Of a stretch of 64,000 nucleotides of DNA, positions 40,476 to 48,484 are shown piece by piece. The notes under the pieces are model-generated. The model did no database searches. It had not been told where the DNA came from and saw nothing but the letters and a program-made list of their open reading frames with translations. The position numbers and the translations under genes were made by a program. The DNA lies in NCBI GenBank assembly GCA_910587185.1, contig CAJULY010000004.1:62001-126000 (forward strand). Reading direction: 5' to 3'. The first letter of the stretch is position 1. Each line of letters begins with the position of its first letter. This DNA comes from an uncultured Muribaculaceae bacterium (GTDB lineage Bacteria > Bacteroidota > Bacteroidia > Bacteroidales > Muribaculaceae).

Positions 40476-41009
40476 ATGAATCTGAAAAACGAGATAATAA
40501 TAACCCGATATGCTTCTCCGTGCGGCGATCTGCTGCTCGGTTCGCTCGGTGACACTCTTTGTCTGTGTGACTGGGTCGCGGAGAACGGCAAGCGCGATTA
40601 TGTGCAAGAGAGACTGAAACGGCATCTGGACGCGCGATTCAAAGAAGGCGTTTCGCATGTCAACGTAATGGCGGCGCATCAGCTTGACGAGTATTTTGCG
40701 GGCGCCCGACGTGACTTCGACCTGCCGGTGATATTTGTCGGGACTGAATTTCAGAAGTCAGTGTGGCGCAGACTGACGGAGATACCCTACGGCGCTACCG
40801 TTTCCTACATGGAACTTTCGTGTGGTTTAGGCAATCCTCAGGCAGTGCGTGCAGTGGCGCGGGCCAACGGAGCGAACGCTCTCTCAGTCATAGTGCCGTG
40901 TCATCGTGTGATAGGGAGCAACGGTTCTCTGACCGGTTATGCCGGAGGTCTCGACGCGAAGGAATTTCTTCTACGTCTTGAAGGGGCCGTTCGTTTTTGG
41001 TTATGTTAG
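40476..41009 (+). CDS. ogt: Methylated-DNA--protein-cysteine methyltransferase
   Basis: 177 residues. The methyl-acceptor motif PCHRVIGSNGSLTGYAGG is present near residue 140, with FQKSVWRRLTEIPYGATVSYMEL before it and RAVARANGANALSVIVPCHR containing the Arg finger region. It repairs O6-alkylguanine by suicide transfer to the Cys. There is no AdaA-type regulatory domain. An upstream six-codon open frame (ATG at 40459, stop 40477-40479) overlaps its start codon as ATGA. Confidence 0.96.
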   Translation: MNLKNEIIITRYASPCGDLLLGSLGDTLCLCDWVAENGKRDYVQERLKRHLDARFKEGVSHVNVMAAHQLDEYFAGARRDFDLPVIFVGTEFQKSVWRRLTEIPYGATVSYMELSCGLGNPQAVRAVARANGANALSVIVPCHRVIGSNGSLTGYAGGLDAKEFLLRLEGAVRFWLC

Positions 41010-41309
41010 AAAATTCTGTATTATTTTTTGAGCATAATATGGAATCTGATGTTTTTGCAAAAATAACCCTCCCGCCGCTAAAAATTCTTACACAAATCAC
41101 GGTCTCGCTTGCCCAAATTACAGATTTATGCCTCAAAAACTCTTTGGTCTCCCTTATTTACAATGTTCCATGCCGCAACGATCAGGTTCTCTCAATTTGG
41201 CCGCAGGATAATTCTGCAAGGGGCGACCGTTACTGAACAATAGGCGTCGGCGGAATGTTAACAGAATGACGAAAAAACTATCTATAAATCTTCAATAATA
41301 TTTATTGTT
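41010..41309. other. Non-coding gap before the cupin gene
   Basis: No gene seen. TAATTCTG at about 41210 is a poor -7 candidate without a spaced -33 box, so the promoter of the cupin-hcp-rubredoxin operon is not resolved. I found no clear FNR/HcpR dyad. Confidence 0.4.
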
Positions 41310-41645
41310 ATGCTGGATACTGAATATAAATTCGGAGAAGTCCATACCCTCGCTTCTCAGGTTGAGAGCGGGGCTGACAAGGTTCATTTCAAGAGTATTT
41401 TCGAGAACGGAAATGGAGGAGTGTCACTTCTTGCATTTAAATCGGGGCAATCTCTCGCCGAGCATCTTGCTCCTGCCGAAGTGATGGTCTATGTCACGGA
41501 GGGTGAAGTGGAGTTCACTATGATTGACCGGCCGCATACGTTGAAAGCGGGCGAGTTCATGCTTATGGGTAATGGTGTCCCCCACAGCGTTGTGGCCAAA
41601 ACCGACTCCAAAGTGATGCTTGTAAAAGTGAAACCGACGAAATAA
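41310..41645 (+). CDS. Small cupin-domain protein
   Basis: 111 residues, one cupin fold. Motif 1 is degenerate (GQSLAEHLAPAEVMVYVTEGEVEF), with a single His followed by Glu later in the strand. Motif 2 is LKAGEFMLMGNGVPHSVVAKTDS with the conserved-type Pro-His. Metal binding is therefore plausible but the site is incomplete. It lies 45 nt before hcp on the same strand. Small cupins often accompany hcp in anaerobes, perhaps in nitrosative or oxidative stress; the role is unproven. Confidence 0.88.
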   Translation: MLDTEYKFGEVHTLASQVESGADKVHFKSIFENGNGGVSLLAFKSGQSLAEHLAPAEVMVYVTEGEVEFTMIDRPHTLKAGEFMLMGNGVPHSVVAKTDSKVMLVKVKPTK

Positions 41646-41690
41646 TGAACTGATTTCGAATAATCTCAACCTGTTATCATTATATCTATT

Positions 41691-43352
41691 ATGGAGAACA
41701 AACCTGAAATGTTCTGCTACCAGTGTCAGGAAACTGCACGTGGCAAAGGATGCGAGCGCATAGGAGTATGTGGAAAACACCCTGAGACATCGGCCAGAAT
41801 GGATCTGCTTCTTTATGCCGTGAGGGGAGTGGCTGCGATCAACCGTGCGTTGCGCGAACGCGGACTTGCGTCGCGTGAGGCAAGCCATGAAGTGATCGAT
41901 GCGCTGTTCACAACCATCACTAACGCGAATTTCGACAACGATTCGCTTGACGATTTCATTCGCCGGGCTTTTGAAGTCAAGAAAAGTCTGCTTGCTCAGG
42001 CCAGGAGCGCAGGAATCCAATTGCCGGCCATCTCCCACATCGAATTCTTCGCCACACCCGAAGAAGCGGAAAAATATGAACCTGTTACCGGCGTGCTTGC
42101 CGAGACCGACGAAGACAAGCGCGGCCTCAAGCAGCTTGCCATCTACGGATGCAAGGGGATGGCGGCTTATGCCCGTCATGCGGCGAACCTCGGCTATGAG
42201 GACGATGAGGTTTATGCTGTCATCGAGAACGCAATGGCTGAGACCGCACGTGATGACATCAGTGTTGACGAATTGCTTAAACTGGTGCTCTATGTCGGCA
42301 GCGGCGGGGTCAGTGTGATGGCGCTTCTTGACAGTGCCAACACCGGGACCTATGGAAATCCGGAGATAACGAAGGTGGATATCGGAGTGAGAAACCGTCC
42401 CGGAATCCTTATCAGCGGCCATGATCTGAAAGATCTTGAAGAACTTCTCGAACAGACCCAGGGGAAAGGGGTCGATGTATATACCCACTCCGAGATGCTC
42501 CCGGCCCAGTATTATCCGGCCTTTAAGAAGTATCCCCATTTCGCCGGAAACTACGGAAACGCATGGTGGAAACAGACCGACGAGTTCGAGACTTTCAACG
42601 GCGTGTTTCTTTTCACATCCAACTGCATTGTGCCGCCGCGCAAAAACTGCACCTATCTTGACCGCGTATATACCACCGGAGTGGTCGCGATGCCGGGAAC
42701 CCATCATATCGAAGCCGGTCCTGACGGCAGAAAAGATTATTCGGAGCTTATTGCCCGTGCGCAGAGTTGTGAGGCGCCGACAGAGATTGAACATGGCGAG
42801 ATCGTCGGCGGCTTCGCCCATCATCAGGTCATAGAGCTTGCTCCAAAAATCATAGACCTGATCAACCGCGGCAAGATACGCAAATTCGTTGTCATGGCCG
42901 GCTGTGACGGACGATTCCCATCACGGGCCTACTATACCCGCTTTGCCGAGACTCTTCCTGAAGACTGTGTCATACTGACGGCCGGATGTGCCAAGTACCG
43001 TTACAACAAGCTGCCTCTTGGCGACATCGAAGGCGTTCCACGTGTGCTTGACGCCGGTCAGTGTAACGACTCCTATTCTCTCGTGCGTATCGCCCTGGCG
43101 CTGAAGGATGCGTTCAAGCTTGAAAGCGTCAACGATCTGCCGATCGTCTATAACATCGCATGGTATGAGCAGAAAGCAGTCATAGTGCTTCTGGCTCTTC
43201 TCTCGCTTGGCGTGCAGAACATTCACACCGGCCCGACTCTTCCCGCTTTCTTTACACCGGATATTCTCAAGGTGCTTCAGGAGAAATTCAATATCGCCAC
43301 TATCTCGACCGTGGAACAGGATATAGACACACTTATTAATAACAACCCTTAA
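41691..43352 (+). CDS. hcp: Hybrid cluster protein (hydroxylamine reductase family)
   Basis: 553 residues, the length of class I Hcp. The N-terminal cluster ligands C9, C12, C21 and C27 lie in FCYQCQETARGKGCERIGVC. Hybrid-cluster ligands appear in HIEAGPDG..., SNCIVPPRKN, VVMAGCDGRFPSRAYYT and LTAGCAKYRYN. Hcp reduces NO or acts as a protein S-nitrosylase; hydroxylamine reduction is a side activity. It is followed 18 nt later by a rubredoxin gene, a likely electron donor. Confidence 0.97.
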   Translation: MENKPEMFCYQCQETARGKGCERIGVCGKHPETSARMDLLLYAVRGVAAINRALRERGLASREASHEVIDALFTTITNANFDNDSLDDFIRRAFEVKKSLLAQARSAGIQLPAISHIEFFATPEEAEKYEPVTGVLAETDEDKRGLKQLAIYGCKGMAAYARHAANLGYEDDEVYAVIENAMAETARDDISVDELLKLVLYVGSGGVSVMALLDSANTGTYGNPEITKVDIGVRNRPGILISGHDLKDLEELLEQTQGKGVDVYTHSEMLPAQYYPAFKKYPHFAGNYGNAWWKQTDEFETFNGVFLFTSNCIVPPRKNCTYLDRVYTTGVVAMPGTHHIEAGPDGRKDYSELIARAQSCEAPTEIEHGEIVGGFAHHQVIELAPKIIDLINRGKIRKFVVMAGCDGRFPSRAYYTRFAETLPEDCVILTAGCAKYRYNKLPLGDIEGVPRVLDAGQCNDSYSLVRIALALKDAFKLESVNDLPIVYNIAWYEQKAVIVLLALLSLGVQNIHTGPTLPAFFTPDILKVLQEKFNIATISTVEQDIDTLINNNP

Positions 43353-43370
43353 CCCCCCTTTTTACGAACT

Positions 43371-43532
43371 ATGGACAAATACGTATGTGAAGTATGTGAC
43401 TGGGTCTATGACCCTGCTGTGGGCGACCCCGAGAACGGTATTGCGCCCGGGACTTCTTTCGCCGATCTTCCCGACGATTGGGTGTGCCCGATCTGCGGTG
43501 TAGGCAAAGATCAGTTCGAACCTGTCGAATAA
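43371..43532 (+). CDS. Rubredoxin
   Basis: 53 residues. The iron site is C6-x2-C9 (VCEVCDWVYDP) and C39-x2-C42 (VCPICGVGKDQF), with the usual GDPENGIAPGTSFADLPDDW between. It carries single electrons in the cytosol. Its place 18 nt after hcp suggests that it feeds electrons to Hcp in place of the NADH-linked Hcr of enterobacteria. A terminator follows 25 nt later. Confidence 0.98.
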   Translation: MDKYVCEVCDWVYDPAVGDPENGIAPGTSFADLPDDWVCPICGVGKDQFEPVE

Positions 43533-43557
43533 AAAGAATGAGTATTGAGTACAAAGG

Positions 43558-43590
43558 ATCCGGGAGCGGTAATGTCCCCGGATTTTTTTG
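43558..43590 (+). terminator. Terminator of the cupin-hcp-rubredoxin operon
   Basis: ATCCGGG (43558-43564) pairs with CCCGGAT (43577-43583), followed by T7. Confidence 0.9.
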
Positions 43591-43596
43591 TGATTA

Positions 43597-43934
43597 AGAG
43601 GTTGTTTAAAAACAAATGTGAAAGCTGGAGTCCATTCTCCGGAGGTGGATTTCGGAATGAATTGAAGGAGTAATGCTGTAGCATTATGACTGAAATTCAG
43701 TACGAAAGACGCCCGGGAGAATGGATGCGAAGAAGCATTTTAAACAACCGCAAAACCGAAATTTAAATGTATAAAAAAGAAAAATTGTGTTACTATAAGT
43801 CGCATGGATGCCTTTTTGGCTCCCCTGTCCCTAATCTTCAGTCACAGTGCCACAGCACTGCTCCTTCAGATTATGAACAGGTTAGCTCAAAAATCCATCC
43901 ACTCCGGCTTCACATTTGTTATTAAACAACCTCT
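43597..43934. repeat. 338-bp composite palindromic element with two opposed GA-type hairpins
   Basis: Terminal inverted repeats at 43597-43630 and 43902-43934 differ by two bases and one gap, starting AGAGGTTGTTTAA. Hairpin 1 (plus, 43664-43693): GAAGGAG, TAATGCT, GT, AGCATTA, TGACTGA. Hairpin 2 (minus, 43838-43867): GAAGGAG, CAGTGCT, GT, GGCACTG, TGACTGA. A third copy of the terminus (TTTAAACAACC, 43738-43749) closes a left half of 153 bp that is palindromic along its whole length. No gene lies inside. Confidence 0.9.
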
Positions 43935-44016
43935 AAAGGTTCTTGCGCATCTTTTCAGGAAAGGTTTTGCTTAATTTGAGATTCCTTCTTAAATTTGTCA
44001 GAAAATAACAGTGACC

Positions 44017-44511
44017 ATGCAAAACTCAGACTGGCAGAGCAAACTGCAAGAAAAACTTCCTCTTCTCGGACACCGCAACTGGATAGTGATAACCGACATG
44101 GCTTATCCTTTGCAGACACAAAAAGGAATCACCACCCTCTATGCTCCGGAGCCCTACGAAGAAGTTCTGGGCAAGGTGAAGGACATGATCGAGAATGCTC
44201 CCCACGTATATGCCCACACCTATCAGGACGCAGAACTGGCATTTCTGAGCGAGGATATATGCCCCGGGATAGATGGCTTCAAGGCTAAAACAGGCCGGAT
44301 TCTTCCTTCGTCGGAGATCACGGCTGTCAATCATGAAGAACTAATTGGGCGTCTTGACAGCGTCAGCAATCTTTTTGAAGTCGTTATCATCAAGACCCCG
44401 CTGACAATCCCTTATTCCTCGACTTTTTTCGAGCTTGACTGCGGATACTGGGACAGTGAGAAGCAGAAGGCACTCAATGAAAAAATAAGTCGAGGAAAAG
44501 AGTGCCAGTAA
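44017..44511 (+). CDS. RbsD/FucU-like (sugar mutarotase fold) protein
   Basis: 164 residues from the ATG at 44017; a GTG two codons earlier is less likely. The start EKLPLLGHRNWIVITDMAYPLQT resembles RbsD/FucU, where the first His in the GH pair is catalytic. The end VVIIKTPLTIPYSSTFFELDCGYW matches the PYxN-type active-site strand. RbsD and FucU interconvert sugar anomers. No ribose or fucose gene is near, so substrate and assignment are tentative. It stands alone after the repeat at 43597-43934. Confidence 0.65.
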   Translation: MQNSDWQSKLQEKLPLLGHRNWIVITDMAYPLQTQKGITTLYAPEPYEEVLGKVKDMIENAPHVYAHTYQDAELAFLSEDICPGIDGFKAKTGRILPSSEITAVNHEELIGRLDSVSNLFEVVIIKTPLTIPYSSTFFELDCGYWDSEKQKALNEKISRGKECQ

Positions 44512-44532
44512 TCGCGGCGAGCCTAACCACGG

Positions 44533-45129
44533 TCAGTTTAGGCCGGTCGTGTCAACGGTCGCATTGTTGAGGCAACTGACCGAAATATGTTCGGCTGATC
44601 CTCCCAGTTCTGTTCTCGATTCGTTGAAAGCCCTGACGGTTACATTTGCCGCCGATAGGTTTCCGATCACCACTGTTGCCGAATTCCATGATGCAATGTC
44701 AAGTTCCTCTATTGCGACATGGCCGTTCAGAGCTATGGAGGCGTTGTTCCAGACCCGGATATCCAGTCGTTCAATATTCAGAGTCCCCTCGTTGATGATA
44801 CGGCTGCCGCTATAGGCCGTCATTTTTTCGGGAACCGGCGCTGACAGTCGGATTTTCAGCCGGTCGCCGGAGCGCAGGCCGTCGGCCTCGATACGCAACG
44901 TTCCGTTATCCACACGCATCTCCAGCTTCGATTTCGCTCGCTCGTTTCCATCGACGGCAAAGGAGACTGTCGGTGATGGAGTAAGAATCACTTCGATTCC
45001 GCTAAAGACTTCGAGCGCATCAAACGAACTTGTCGAGTTCAATGTTTCTCCTCTGGACGTTCGGATCACACATGATGTCACAATGACCGCCGACATCATT
45101 AGTGATGAAATTATTCTGAAAATTCTCAT
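44533..45129 (-). CDS. DUF2807 (head GIN domain) lipoprotein
   Basis: 198 residues. Leader SAVIVTSC gives a lipidated Cys near residue 20. The remainder is a run of short beta-strands (FDALEVFSGIEVILTPSP; LNIERLDIRVWNNASIALNG; IEELDIASWNSATVVIGN; ISVSCLNNATVDTTGL), the right-handed beta-helix of DUF2807. The family is suggested to be adhesin-like but has no proven role. It lies 26 nt after the barrel gene and is the last gene of the sigma-factor operon. Confidence 0.9.
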   Translation of the reverse strand: MRIFRIISSLMMSAVIVTSCVIRTSRGETLNSTSSFDALEVFSGIEVILTPSPTVSFAVDGNERAKSKLEMRVDNGTLRIEADGLRSGDRLKIRLSAPVPEKMTAYSGSRIINEGTLNIERLDIRVWNNASIALNGHVAIEELDIASWNSATVVIGNLSAANVTVRAFNESRTELGGSAEHISVSCLNNATVDTTGLN

Positions 45130-45155
45130 GATCTTCGATTCTTATTATGGACTGA

Positions 45156-47255
45156 TTACAAACGTTCCTTTTCCGCATTACCCGCTCCTTTGCCTTTATA
45201 CTTAGATTTGGAGACATTGAAGCGGTAACCGACCGTAAGTTCGATGCTGCGCAGATTGTTATGTTTTTCAGTGTGCACGTCGCGTATGTCGCTGTAAATG
45301 GTAAATGTTGTCTTCCGGGCAGTATTGAATATGTCGATGAATGATAGTTTCATGTCCCAATGCGAATTGAATGTTTTCGATGCGCTCAGGTCAATTTGCC
45401 ATGTGCGGCCTAAACGGACATTTTCACCATCTCCCTTGCCGCGCCATGAAAAGTTGGCGGTTAACATATAGTTATCAGGGAGTCTGACGATGTTGTTGAA
45501 CCTGATAATGCCGATAGGGCTGTTCATGTTGATTGTGCGGCCATTGTAGTTGACCTTGTAGGACTGCCCCGTTATGCCTCCCATAATTACAGGATAATAT
45601 GACCGGCCTATGAATCCGGGGGCAATGGAAATTATTGCTTCGTAGCCATGTATCGCATCCGGCGAATTGACTTTCTTGAGTAAAGTTACTGCGGGATCGC
45701 CTTTATATGATTCGCAGACGGTGATGATGCGGTCGGTCATAAGTTTATAATTCGCCATAAATATCAGCCATTTGTATTTTATATTCAGCGACAGATTGTC
45801 GGTGAACGAACTCTTCAGATTCGGATTTCCCGTTTCATAAAGAAATTCGTTGTAATATGTGACGGTGCTTCTCAGCTGTCCGTAGAGCGGCCGGACATAT
45901 CGGCGGGAGTAGCCGAGTTGCAGCACTGCGTTTTTGATCGGTAAAACGAGGTTCAGTGACGGAAGGAATTCATTATATCTTTTGCTTTGCTCCTCAATTA
46001 TCCTGTCTTGCTCATAGTAATCGCTTTTTATATGCTCGTAGCGGAGGCCGGCCCTCAGCATCAGTCGCCCGATATTCTGCGACAGTTCCGCATAGAAGCC
46101 GACATTGCTCTCTCTGATCTCATCGTCGTTGCCCGATATCGGCGAATTGAAAGTTGAAAAATCATCGGTGCGCCGGCTGTCGGTATAAGTCGCCCCGATT
46201 GCAAGGCTGCCTTTCCATAGCGGCCGCGACATATTGATTTCGCCGGCAAACATGCGCCCTTTGTTGCGGTCAATGTATTTCATCGGGCCATTGTCGGCGT
46301 CGGCTTCCATATTGTCCACGGTTCGGTTGGCTCGGTTGTTTTTCCAAAGTAAGTCGAATGTCGCGTCGGTTGTCCATCTTCCGAAACTTCCCGAATAATA
46401 GGTATCTACGATATGCTGGTAGCGTTCATTTTTCGAATTCTCTTCAAGCAGGTTTAAATTCGGCGTCAGACCGTCAGTGGTGAATGACGAGTGTGTCTTT
46501 CCATGAGAACGTCCGGGATTAGACATCGCCTGATAATATGCCCCGAAAGAATGGGCACTTCCGGTCGTAAAGTTAAATCCTATCTGTCCGTCAAATGTCT
46601 GCTCCCGCGTTTTCGCTGTCATGCTCAGTTCTGTTTGGTTGCGCGATTGGCCCCAGGTGTTCTGAACGTTCGTGCTTGAGCCCTTTGCTTTCTTATAATC
46701 GTAGTGCAGCGAGGAGAAAACATCAAGACCTCCCGTTCGATAATTCAGATTCAGCAGTTCGCTGCCGAAACCATAATCTCTGACGCCGAGATTCGTGCGC
46801 GTGTCAAGCGCGAAACCGTCGCCCGGCGTCTTGACGGTTGTGATGCGAATGACGGCATTCGTCCCGGAATCATATCTCGCGCCCGGATTCGTTATGACTT
46901 TCACGCTTTTTATCTGTTGTGATTTCATTTGTTCGAGCTCATAGGGATTACGCATCCGGCGTCCGTTGATATAGAAAACAGGAGTGCCTTTCCCGATTAC
47001 TTCGATTGATCCGTTGTTGTTCAGCACGCCGGGAATATAGGTGAGGACATCCTTGGCCATGCCGAGATTCTGAAGAATTGTGCCCTGCACGGTCGTGAGC
47101 ATTCCGTCGCCGTCTATGCGGGTCAGTTGGTGAGTCGCTGTCACGAGGACTTCATCAAGTTGTCGGGCTTTGATTGTATCTACGGACTCGTTTTGTGCGA
47201 AAGTGTTGAGGCTTAATGAGATATATACAGCCAGCAACGCGAATTTAAGTTTCAT
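45156..47255 (-). CDS. Plug-plus-barrel outer-membrane protein (paralogue 1)
   Basis: 699 residues. Signal peptide, then a TonB-plug-like domain (RQLDEVLVTATHQLTRIDGDG; VLTYIPGVLNNNG; VFYINGRRMRNPYELEQM; VKVITNPGARYDSG), then a barrel of the OMP_b-brl_3 type. The last strand ends near GYRFN and is followed by a basic tail SKSKYKGKGAGNAEKERL that would project into the periplasm. No carboxypeptidase-like domain is present. It is encoded 66 nt after the anti-sigma-like gene. The protein at 51848 has the same plan and tail. Confidence 0.9.
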   Translation of the reverse strand: MKLKFALLAVYISLSLNTFAQNESVDTIKARQLDEVLVTATHQLTRIDGDGMLTTVQGTILQNLGMAKDVLTYIPGVLNNNGSIEVIGKGTPVFYINGRRMRNPYELEQMKSQQIKSVKVITNPGARYDSGTNAVIRITTVKTPGDGFALDTRTNLGVRDYGFGSELLNLNYRTGGLDVFSSLHYDYKKAKGSSTNVQNTWGQSRNQTELSMTAKTREQTFDGQIGFNFTTGSAHSFGAYYQAMSNPGRSHGKTHSSFTTDGLTPNLNLLEENSKNERYQHIVDTYYSGSFGRWTTDATFDLLWKNNRANRTVDNMEADADNGPMKYIDRNKGRMFAGEINMSRPLWKGSLAIGATYTDSRRTDDFSTFNSPISGNDDEIRESNVGFYAELSQNIGRLMLRAGLRYEHIKSDYYEQDRIIEEQSKRYNEFLPSLNLVLPIKNAVLQLGYSRRYVRPLYGQLRSTVTYYNEFLYETGNPNLKSSFTDNLSLNIKYKWLIFMANYKLMTDRIITVCESYKGDPAVTLLKKVNSPDAIHGYEAIISIAPGFIGRSYYPVIMGGITGQSYKVNYNGRTINMNSPIGIIRFNNIVRLPDNYMLTANFSWRGKGDGENVRLGRTWQIDLSASKTFNSHWDMKLSFIDIFNTARKTTFTIYSDIRDVHTEKHNNLRSIELTVGYRFNVSKSKYKGKGAGNAEKERL

Positions 47256-47272
47256 AAGGGTATAGTTGTTGT

Positions 47273-47294
47273 AGGCATGATTTAATTCATGCCT
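47273..47294. promoter_or_regulatory. Palindrome between the anti-sigma-like and barrel genes
   Basis: AGGCATGA and TCATGCCT flank TTTAAT. It is either a weak intra-operon terminator or an operator; no T tract follows. Confidence 0.45.
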
Positions 47295-47321
47295 GAGTGG
47301 TGAAATATATCGGTTTGATTG

Positions 47322-48482
47322 TTAGAGACCTCCGCTAACGATCCATCTTCCTTGAGGTGTCTTTCTGAGAGCTAAGTTCATGGATTTGACGTAGCCGTTC
47401 TGTAGGCGTATGGTGTAGGGGACAAATGTGATCCGGTCGTTCTTGCCTGATTTGAACGGTGTGCCGAGTTTCAGCAGCTTTGATCCTTCATAGGATCTAC
47501 GATACATCCAGCCCGATAGTCCGGGATCCGCTATCTTGTCCAGTATTTCGGTATCCCAAGTCGTGAATGCATTGAACAGAGCCGAAGCGGTTTCCGTTTC
47601 GTCAAGACCTTCGATTCCGTCTGAACCGTATTCGCCGTTTATCTCAATGAAATTAATTCCGGAGGGAATGGGAAGCAGTCTCGCATTGTCCGAATCGTAT
47701 TTTATTTCTGTAATTTTCAGAACTTCGATCTCTTTTGCGCCTTTAATCATTGCTATCGAAGCTGATTTCAGGCGATAGTTCACGGCGTCAATGACGTAGC
47801 GGCGAATGTTTTCCGATTCAGCTATGGATTTGTTGAGCATATAGGGATTGGCGAAGTCTCCTTCGGGCAGGGAATGTACAGTAAGATAGATGTTTCCATC
47901 CTTCTTCTTCATATTGAAATCCTTCACGTTTCCTGAAAGAGCAAGCTGCAGTTCGGATTCAAGTATCTTTTCCGGATTCATGAGGACGGAGAAATATCCT
48001 TTGCTGCCAATGTCGGAATTTGGAGAGTGCCATCCGATATTGAACTTGTCGAGCCACATATATGCTCCCGAGGCATTCTTTTCGGCGGCACGGCCACCTT
48101 TGTCAATGCTCCAGAAGGATATGGAGTCGGAACTGATTATGCAGATGTCATGGGTGATGAATCCCAAATCCGGGTCTATCAGCTCGAAGTTATCGTTGGG
48201 AGCTGTCCGTATATCGACTTTCATCTCAATATTCGTCGAATTGCGTATTGCGGTAATGGCTGCGGTCAGAATCTCTTTGGCCGACATTCCTTCAGGCAGC
48301 AGCAACAGAATCAACATGGCCGCAACCGCACTCAGACTGACACTACCCCAAAGCCATCCTTTTGCGGCCGGGCGGCGGCCACGTCCGTTAATCATTTCGC
48401 TGATTCTTGCATTAAGCGAGCCGGAAGCTTTTATGTCACGGCGAGGCTTGAGCAGTTCCTTTATATCCTTGTATTCGTCCAT
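47322..48482 (-). CDS. Anti-sigma-like membrane protein with a LolA-like periplasmic domain
   Basis: 386 residues. A short cytoplasmic N-terminus of about 40 residues (DEYKDIKELLKPRRDIKASGSLNARISEMING) precedes a membrane helix near 45-65 (SVSLSAVAAMLILLLLP). The large periplasmic part (residues 70-386) reads like a lipoprotein-carrier (LolA/LolB) fold: ILTAAITAIRNSTNIEMKVDIRT, GAYMWLDKFNIGWHS, YFSVLMNPEKILESELQLALSG. It starts 2 nt after the ECF sigma gene stops, so by position it is the anti-sigma factor. No zinc (ZAS) motif is present. Confidence 0.75.
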   Translation of the reverse strand: MDEYKDIKELLKPRRDIKASGSLNARISEMINGRGRRPAAKGWLWGSVSLSAVAAMLILLLLPEGMSAKEILTAAITAIRNSTNIEMKVDIRTAPNDNFELIDPDLGFITHDICIISSDSISFWSIDKGGRAAEKNASGAYMWLDKFNIGWHSPNSDIGSKGYFSVLMNPEKILESELQLALSGNVKDFNMKKKDGNIYLTVHSLPEGDFANPYMLNKSIAESENIRRYVIDAVNYRLKSASIAMIKGAKEIEVLKITEIKYDSDNARLLPIPSGINFIEINGEYGSDGIEGLDETETASALFNAFTTWDTEILDKIADPGLSGWMYRRSYEGSKLLKLGTPFKSGKNDRITFVPYTIRLQNGYVKSMNLALRKTPQGRWIVSGGL

Positions 48483-48484
48483 GA

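Noticed and set aside
41641..41690. GAACTGATTT just after the cupin gene as another repeat terminus
   Set aside because: Only ten bases match the 11007 terminus and no partner inverted copy or hairpin follows.
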